Below, in pieces: positions 31,180 through 35,375 of a stretch of DNA of 35,375 nucleotides. Position numbers and translations under genes: made by a program. The notes beneath the pieces were generated by a model. It saw only the letters and a program-made list of their open reading frames with translations, was not told the DNA's origin and did not search any database. The stretch comes from DASRBO01 sp035653595 (lineage in GTDB: Bacteria; Actinomycetota; Acidimicrobiia; Acidimicrobiales; JAJPHE01), in contig DASRBO010000057.1 in the NCBI GenBank assembly GCA_035653595.1, positions 1 through 35,375 of the forward strand. Direction: 5' to 3'. Positions within the stretch are counted from its first letter, which is position 1. Every line of letters begins with the position of its first letter.

Positions 31180-32055
31180 CTAGGAAGCCGCCCTGGCGGC
31201 CAGCCTGGCCGCGGCCTCCTCGCGGGCCTGGCGGGAGACCTCCCCGATCTGGTCGATCTCGTCGTCGCTGAAGCCGGCAAGCTGCCGGAACCGACGGGCC
31301 AAGCGGATGGGGCTGTCCTCCTCGTCCCCCCGGCCTCCGCCGAGCGAGAAGAGCTTGTCGACCACCGACTGGAACTCGAGAGCGCGGGCCCGGCGCTCGG
31401 GGTCGGTGGCGGTGAGCCGGCGCAGCCAGTCCGAGCCCATCTTCACATGGGTCACCTCGTCGGCCAGCATCCAGTCCTCGCAGAACTCGAGGATCGGGTC
31501 ACCGGACTTGTCCCCGAAGTCGCGCATGGTGTTGAACACGTCGATGGCCAGTCCCTCGAGGGCCCGGTTCACCCCGGTGAGGCGCAGGACCGGGTCAGGG
31601 TTGCAGGCGGCCTGGAAGAGGAACGGCGACTCGGAGAACTCACCGACCTCTGTGCCCATCCACTCGCTCAGCTTCACGGATATCTCGCAGTGGCGGGCCT
31701 CGTCCCAGCACTGCCTGGCCATGTCCAGCTTGAGGGCGTAGGGCACCTGGTCGGACCCGTCCCCCAGGTCGAAGTCGTAGCAGGTCCGCCCGGCGCCCTC
31801 GAGGGCCTGGATCTCGCCCACGAAGATCCCGTGCATCAGGGAGCGGGCGGCGTCGGGGGCGTTGGGGGCGTCCGGGGTCATCCGGGCCAGCCCCCGCCGT
31901 CCGCTGCGGCCCTCGTCGGCCTTATCGGCCGCGTCCCGCCCGTAGGCGCCGGGGCGGGCGCCGTTGTTGCGAGGGTCGTTGAACTGGGCCTGGAAGTCCA
32001 CCCGGACGAAGCGGGGGTCGCGGGCCAGGTCGTCGACGGTCAGATGCTTCTTCAT
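31180..32055 (-). CDS. Ferritin-like (DUF455-like) diiron-type protein
   Basis: A 291-residue helical protein with spaced carboxylate/His motifs of ferritin-like four-helix bundles: GEIQALEGAGRTCYDF, MARQCWDEARHCEI, NRALEGLAIDVFNTM and LADEVTHVKMGSDWL. These could bind two iron ions, with an oxidase, oxygenase or storage role. The C-terminal 60 residues are charged and helical. ATG 32055 has GGAGGT 9 nt upstream. It starts 28 bp after the TetR gene on the same strand and is probably in its operon, making it the likely regulatory target. Exact reaction unknown. Confidence 0.75.
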   Translation of the reverse strand: MKKHLTVDDLARDPRFVRVDFQAQFNDPRNNGARPGAYGRDAADKADEGRSGRRGLARMTPDAPNAPDAARSLMHGIFVGEIQALEGAGRTCYDFDLGDGSDQVPYALKLDMARQCWDEARHCEISVKLSEWMGTEVGEFSESPFLFQAACNPDPVLRLTGVNRALEGLAIDVFNTMRDFGDKSGDPILEFCEDWMLADEVTHVKMGSDWLRRLTATDPERRARALEFQSVVDKLFSLGGGRGDEEDSPIRLARRFRQLAGFSDDEIDQIGEVSRQAREEAAARLAARAAS

Positions 32056-32083
32056 GGTTCGGCTACCTCCATGGGCAAGGCGG

Positions 32084-32719
32084 TCAAGGGCGGTCAGGGA
32101 CGTGGCCGCTGACGGCCGTCGGGTCGGCGTGGCGGGCTTCGGCGTCGCCGAAGCTGTCCACGATTCGCGAGATCAGGTCGGCCCAGCTGTCCTGGTCCGG
32201 GCCGGTGGTGCCCGCTCCGCGCTGGACGAGCAGGCCCAGGTGCATGGTCTGGACGAAGAAGAGCACCGCCTCGGGGTCCACCCCGGCGGCCACCGTCCCG
32301 TCGTGAGTGGCCTTCTCCACCAGGGGCTGGACGGCGTTCCGCCAGCGGGCCTGAGCCTCGGCGATGGCCCCGGCCACCTCCGGATCGCGCCGGGCGGTGA
32401 CGAAGGCCTCGATGCGCACGGCCTCGTCGTCGGTCAGCGGGGCCTCGCGCCAGCCCACCGCCCGGTTGATGAGGTCGGCCACCCGGGCCACCTGGTCCGG
32501 CAGCACGTGGACCACCCGCGAGGAGCGAGAGACCACCGCCTCCCGCAGCAGCTGCTCCTTGGAGCGGAACCGCCCGTAGACGGCTCCGGTGGAGAGCCCG
32601 GCCTCGCGCACGATGTCGAGGATTTTGGCCCCGGCATAGCCCTCGCGGGCAAAGACGCGGGTTGCCGCCTCCAGGAGCTGGCCCCGCAGGGGGTCGTCGT
32701 GGAGCGCCGGCTCTCCCAT
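32084..32719 (-). CDS. TetR-family transcriptional regulator
   Basis: A 211-residue repressor-type protein. The helix-turn-helix domain reads LLEAATRVFAREGYAGAKILDIVREAGLSTGAVYGRFRSKEQLLREAV (about 15-62), fully typical of TetR. The C-terminal ligand domain is not assignable. ATG 32719 is fixed by the promoter: TATTAT ends 6 nt upstream; longer in-frame starts would run through the promoter. The promoter overlaps a perfect palindrome, a likely self-operator. It probably controls itself, the ferritin-like gene downstream and perhaps the divergent GNAT gene. Confidence 0.9.
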   Translation of the reverse strand: MGEPALHDDPLRGQLLEAATRVFAREGYAGAKILDIVREAGLSTGAVYGRFRSKEQLLREAVVSRSSRVVHVLPDQVARVADLINRAVGWREAPLTDDEAVRIEAFVTARRDPEVAGAIAEAQARWRNAVQPLVEKATHDGTVAAGVDPEAVLFFVQTMHLGLLVQRGAGTTGPDQDSWADLISRIVDSFGDAEARHADPTAVSGHVPDRP

Positions 32720-32723
32720 CCCT

Positions 32724-32738
32724 GAATAATATTTATTC
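32724..32738. promoter_or_regulatory. TetR operator candidate: perfect palindrome over the -10 region
   Basis: GAATAA-TAT-TTATTC is a perfect 6-bp inverted repeat with a 3-bp centre. It is strikingly AT-rich in this GC-rich DNA and overlaps the -10 box of the TetR gene. Confidence 0.65.
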
Positions 32739-32754
32739 TCGAGGCGGCGGTCAA
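32726..32754 (-). promoter_or_regulatory. TetR gene promoter
   Basis: On the minus strand TTGACC (32754-32749), 17-bp spacer, TATTAT (32731-32726), then 6 nt to ATG 32719. It is the best promoter match in the window and predicts transcription starting at the start codon. Confidence 0.7.
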
Positions 32755-32774
32755 TGGCCGGGTAGGGAACTTCC

Positions 32775-33056
32775 ATGGGCTTCGAGGTGCGCAAGAACAC
32801 CGGCCGGTCCCGTTACGAGCTGTTCGTCGACGGCGACCTGGCCGCCATCGCCGACTACCGGATGGACGGGGAGAGGGTCGTCATGCCCCACACCGAGGTC
32901 GACGGCCGCCGCCGGGGTCAGGGCCTGGGAGCGGTTCTGGTCCGGGGGGCCCTGGAGGACGTCCGGGCCAGCGGGGCCCGGGTGGAACCCCAGTGCTGGT
33001 ACGTGGCCTCCTTCATCGACGACCACCCGGAGTTCAGCGACCTCGTCGCCAGCTGA
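32775..33056 (+). CDS. Small GNAT-type N-acetyltransferase (YhcF/CG-type)
   Basis: A 93-residue single-domain protein matching the short GCN5-related acetyltransferase family: FEVRKNTGRSRYELFVDGDLAAIADYRM, VVMPHTEVDGRRRGQGLGAVLVRGAL (acetyl-CoA loop R-R-G-Q-G-L-G), CWYVASFIDDHPEFSDLV. The conserved Cys in PQCWYV is typical of this subfamily, which uses a Cys near the active site. The substrate is unknown. It is divergent from the TetR gene with 55 bp between starts, so the palindrome there could influence both. The upstream TAGGGA box is a weak match. Confidence 0.87.
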   Translation: MGFEVRKNTGRSRYELFVDGDLAAIADYRMDGERVVMPHTEVDGRRRGQGLGAVLVRGALEDVRASGARVEPQCWYVASFIDDHPEFSDLVAS

Positions 33057-33071
33057 TCCGGCCGGTCCCGG

Positions 33072-33449
33072 CTACGCCGGGGCCTGCCGGGGCCGGGGCC
33101 CGACCACCCGGCCGAAGTCGTCGTCCAGCCGCTCGATGTCGTCCTCCCCGAAGTAGCTGCCGTGCTGGACCTCGATGAACACCAGTTCCTCGGGCCCGCT
33201 GTTGGCGATCCGGTGGGCTCCGCCGGCGGGGATGTCGATCGCCTGCCCGGCCCCGAGGCGATGCTCGTCGCCCTCGAGGGTGACCACCGCCCGGCCGGCC
33301 AGCACGAACCAGTGCTCCGAGCGGTGCCGGTGGCGCTGGTAGCTCAATCGCTTGCCCGGAAGGACCACGATCCTCTTCACCTTGTGCCCGGCGGCCTCCT
33401 CGAGGACCGTGTAGGAGCCCCACGGCCGCACATCGTGGTCGGCTGACAC
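33072..33449 (-). CDS. Cupin protein, mannose-6-phosphate isomerase type II C-terminal-like
   Basis: A 125-residue cupin: DVRPWGSYTVLEE, VKRIVVLPGKRLSYQRHRHRSEHWFVLAGRAVVTLEG, then DIPAGGAHRIANSGPEELVFIEVQHGSYFGEDDIERLDDDFGR. The R-P-W-G-x-Y opening, H-x-H-R-x-E-H-W metal motif and final G-E-D-D-I-x-R-x-x-D-D-x-G-R are those of the isomerase domain of ManC/AlgA-type enzymes, here standing alone without the GDP-mannose pyrophosphorylase domain. It may isomerise mannose 6-phosphate and fructose 6-phosphate. GTG 33449 follows CATGCT by 6 nt; the longer frame upstream is a shadow of the thiolase gene. Confidence 0.85.
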   Translation of the reverse strand: MSADHDVRPWGSYTVLEEAAGHKVKRIVVLPGKRLSYQRHRHRSEHWFVLAGRAVVTLEGDEHRLGAGQAIDIPAGGAHRIANSGPEELVFIEVQHGSYFGEDDIERLDDDFGRVVGPRPRQAPA

Positions 33450-33514
33450 GGCCCGAGCATGGCACAGCCGCCCTGCCCGGACGGGCGGCCTGGGCCGGCC
33501 CGGGCGGGCTTGCC

Positions 33515-33520
33515 TATGGT
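33515..33520 (+). promoter_or_regulatory. -10 box of thiolase gene
   Basis: TATGGT ends 7 nt before ATG 33528 with no ribosome site between, predicting a leaderless mRNA. Confidence 0.55.
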
Positions 33521-33527
33521 TGCGCCC

Positions 33528-34700
33528 ATGAGCGAAGTGATGATCGTCGAGGCCGTCCGCAGCCCCATCGGCCGCCGCGGTGGCGGGCTTTCCACCATGC
33601 ACCCCGCCGACCTGTTGGGGGCGGTGCTGACCGAGGCCGTCAGGCGTGCGGGCATCGATCCGGCGGAGGTGGGCCAGTTGGTCGGTGGCTGCGTGACCAC
33701 GGCCGGCGAGCAGTCCTTCAACATCACCCGCACCGCCTGGCTCTCCGCCGGGCTGCCCCTCTCCGTGGCGGCGACCACGGTGGACAGCCAGTGCGGCTCG
33801 TCCCAGCAGGCGACCGGCCTGGCCGCCGGCCTCATCTCCTCCGGGGCGGTCGACGTGGCGATCGCATGCGGGGTCGAGGCCATGAGCCGCGTGCCCCTCG
33901 GCGCCAGCATGGCCAACGGCCCCGGCCGTGCCATCCCCAGGTCATACGCCGGTCACTACGAGTTCACCTCGCAGTTCGAGGGGGCCGAGCGCATCGCCGA
34001 CAAGTGGGGGATCACCCGGCAGGACACCGATGCCTTGGGGCTCGCCTCGCAGCAGCGGGCTGCCCGGGCCTGGGCGGAGGGACGCTTCGAACGCGAGGTC
34101 GTGCCCATCGACGCCCCCGACCTCGACGAGGAGGGCAAGCCGACGGGCTCCGCCCACCGGGTCGAGCGGGACGAGGGGCTGCGGGAGACCTCGCTGGAGA
34201 AGCTGGCGACTCTCAAGCCGGTCGCCCGCGAGAACGGGGTCCACACCGCCGGGACCTCCTCCCAGATCTCCGACGGGGCCGCCGCAGTGGTGCTCATGTC
34301 CGAGGAGAAGGCCAGGGCCCTAGGCGTCCGGCCGCGGGCCCGGATCGTGAGCCAGTGCCTGGTCGGGGTCGATCCGGTCCTCATGCTCACCGGGCCCATC
34401 GACGCCACCAACAAGGTGATGGAGCGCAGCGGCCACCAGCTCGCCGACATGGACACGGTCGAGATCAACGAGGCGTTCGCCTCGGTTGTCCTGGCTTGGG
34501 AGCGCGAGTTCCATCCGGACATGGAGAAGGTGAACCCCAACGGCGGCGCCATCGCTCTGGGCCACCCGGTCGGGTGCACCGGGGCCCGCCTGATCACCAC
34601 CGCTCTGCACGAGCTGGAGCGCATCGACGGCACCAACGCCCTCATCACCATGTGCTGCGGCGGCGGCCTGGGCACGGGCACGATCATCGAGCGGGTGTAG
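33528..34700 (+). CDS. Thiolase (acetyl-CoA acetyltransferase family)
   Basis: A 390-residue thiolase. Nucleophile Cys89 lies in VDSQCGSSQQA, His346 in ALGHPVGCTGARL and the second active-site Cys377 in MCCGGGLGTG; NEAFA is also present. It condenses or cleaves acyl-CoAs with CoA, in beta-oxidation or in acetoacetyl-CoA formation; the direction is not visible. ATG 33528 is supported by TATGGT 7 nt upstream. The dehydrogenase gene follows by 22 bp, the usual thiolase/hydroxyacyl-CoA dehydrogenase pairing. Confidence 0.93.
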   Translation: MSEVMIVEAVRSPIGRRGGGLSTMHPADLLGAVLTEAVRRAGIDPAEVGQLVGGCVTTAGEQSFNITRTAWLSAGLPLSVAATTVDSQCGSSQQATGLAAGLISSGAVDVAIACGVEAMSRVPLGASMANGPGRAIPRSYAGHYEFTSQFEGAERIADKWGITRQDTDALGLASQQRAARAWAEGRFEREVVPIDAPDLDEEGKPTGSAHRVERDEGLRETSLEKLATLKPVARENGVHTAGTSSQISDGAAAVVLMSEEKARALGVRPRARIVSQCLVGVDPVLMLTGPIDATNKVMERSGHQLADMDTVEINEAFASVVLAWEREFHPDMEKVNPNGGAIALGHPVGCTGARLITTALHELERIDGTNALITMCCGGGLGTGTIIERV

Positions 34701-34722
34701 GACCCGTCCGGGGGAGGTCATG

Positions 34723-35375
34723 GTGACAGCTGAACCGGTCGAGATCAGGCGCATCGGCGTGCTCGGCGGCGGGGTCATGGGAGGCGGCATCGGCCAGGTA
34801 GCCGCGACCGTGGGTTATGACGTGGTCATCCGCGACGTCGACGACGAAAGGCTGGAGAAGACCCGTTCCACGATCGTGGACACCCGCTTCGGGCTGCGCC
34901 GGGGCGTCGAGCTGGGCAAGATCGAGGCCGAGGACCTGCCCCGCATCATCGACCGCCTCGCCTACACCACCGATCTGGCTGACCTGGCCGACGTCGACCT
35001 GCTCATCGAGGCGATCCCCGAGCAGCTCCCGCTCAAGCAGGCCGCCTTCGCCGAGCTGGACGGCCTGGTCCGGCCGGAAGCCATCTTCGCCTCCAACACC
35101 TCCGGCTTCGTGATCGAGGAGATCGCCAAGGAGGTGAGCGACGACCGCAAGGCCCGTTTCGCCGGCATGCACTTCGCCAGCCCGGTGCCGGCGATGAAGA
35201 TGTGCGAGGTCATCTACACCCCGCTCACCTCCGAGCAGACGACCGCCACCGTCCGCCGGGTGGCCGAGCAGATGGGCAAGGTGGTCTCGATGGTCAGGGA
35301 CACCCCGGGCACCTACGGCTTCATCCTCAACCGGGTCTTCGGCGCCGCGGCCCGCGAGGCGCGCAAGATCGTCGA
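34723..35375 (+). CDS. 3-hydroxyacyl-CoA dehydrogenase, 3' end outside window
   Basis: An open frame to the right edge (217 codons seen of a usual 280-plus). The NAD-binding site is IGVLGGGVMGGGIGQVAATVGYDVVIRDVD. LLIEAIPEQLPLKQAAFAEL, IFASNTSGFVIEEIA and FAGMHFASPVPAMKMCEVI (with the catalytic His) follow, and the C-terminal domain begins DTPGTYGFILNRVF. It oxidises 3-hydroxyacyl-CoA to 3-oxoacyl-CoA, the substrate of the thiolase just upstream. GTG 34723 has GGGGAGG 5 nt upstream; the in-frame ATG 34720 would leave only 2 nt of spacing. Short-chain (3-hydroxybutyryl) versus long-chain specificity cannot be told. Confidence 0.9.
   Translation, partial: MTAEPVEIRRIGVLGGGVMGGGIGQVAATVGYDVVIRDVDDERLEKTRSTIVDTRFGLRRGVELGKIEAEDLPRIIDRLAYTTDLADLADVDLLIEAIPEQLPLKQAAFAELDGLVRPEAIFASNTSGFVIEEIAKEVSDDRKARFAGMHFASPVPAMKMCEVIYTPLTSEQTTATVRRVAEQMGKVVSMVRDTPGTYGFILNRVFGAAAREARKIV

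Overview
The window is high-GC, gene-dense bacterial DNA with short intergenic gaps, many GTG starts and 4-base stop/start overlaps. It fits an actinobacterium, most likely of the Acidimicrobiia type. That placement is inferred from base composition, from a secreted enzyme ending in a GYWL-type repeat, and from many start codons preceded at 6-8 nt by a TANNNT-like -10 box (leaderless-style promoters). No rRNA, tRNA, CRISPR array, insertion sequence or phage gene was seen, so this looks like chromosome rather than a mobile element.

Layout. 1-1968 (-): secreted phospholipase C-like phosphoesterase, cut by the left edge. 2175-4549 (+): CHAD-domain protein translationally coupled to a ParA-like ATPase, then a duplicated-domain lipoprotein (4715-5404). 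5471-6654 (-): membrane SpoIIE/PP2C phosphatase broken by about five apparent one-base indels. 6975-11370 (+): secreted subtilase with a Trp-rich pentapeptide tail, then a membrane GGDEF-EAL protein. 11377-13683: divergent isoaspartyl-peptidase-like and Gfo/Idh/MocA genes. 13796-15966 (+): a compact run of a Trp-rich small protein, a tyrosine phosphatase-like protein and cobalt-type nitrile hydratase beta and alpha subunits. 16013-16798 (-): ChbG/YdjC-like deacetylase. 16959-19777 (+): PhyH-type dioxygenase, DUF1932-type dehydrogenase, alpha/beta-barrel protein and P-loop protein. 19814-21523 (-): TlyA rRNA methyltransferase and a divergent PRPP synthetase. 21646-28537 (+): alpha/beta hydrolase without its Ser nucleophile, three ABC exporter half-transporters and a CBS-pair protein. 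28565-31110: a RelE-like gene followed by a decayed patch (frameshifted methyltransferase, C-terminal remnant of a WecA/MraY-like transferase, frameshifted glycosyltransferase). 31180-33449: ferritin-like protein with its TetR regulator, small GNAT protein and cupin. 33528-35375 (+): thiolase and 3-hydroxyacyl-CoA dehydrogenase (cut by the right edge), a fatty-acid or C4 acyl-CoA module.

Most genes are housekeeping or metabolic. The most interesting points are the coupled CHAD-ParA pair (possible polyphosphate-granule positioning), the widespread leaderless promoters, the Trp-rich subtilase tail, the nitrile hydratase operon with an uncharacterised small protein and no visible activator, and two patches of frameshifted genes that are either pseudogenes or local sequence errors.
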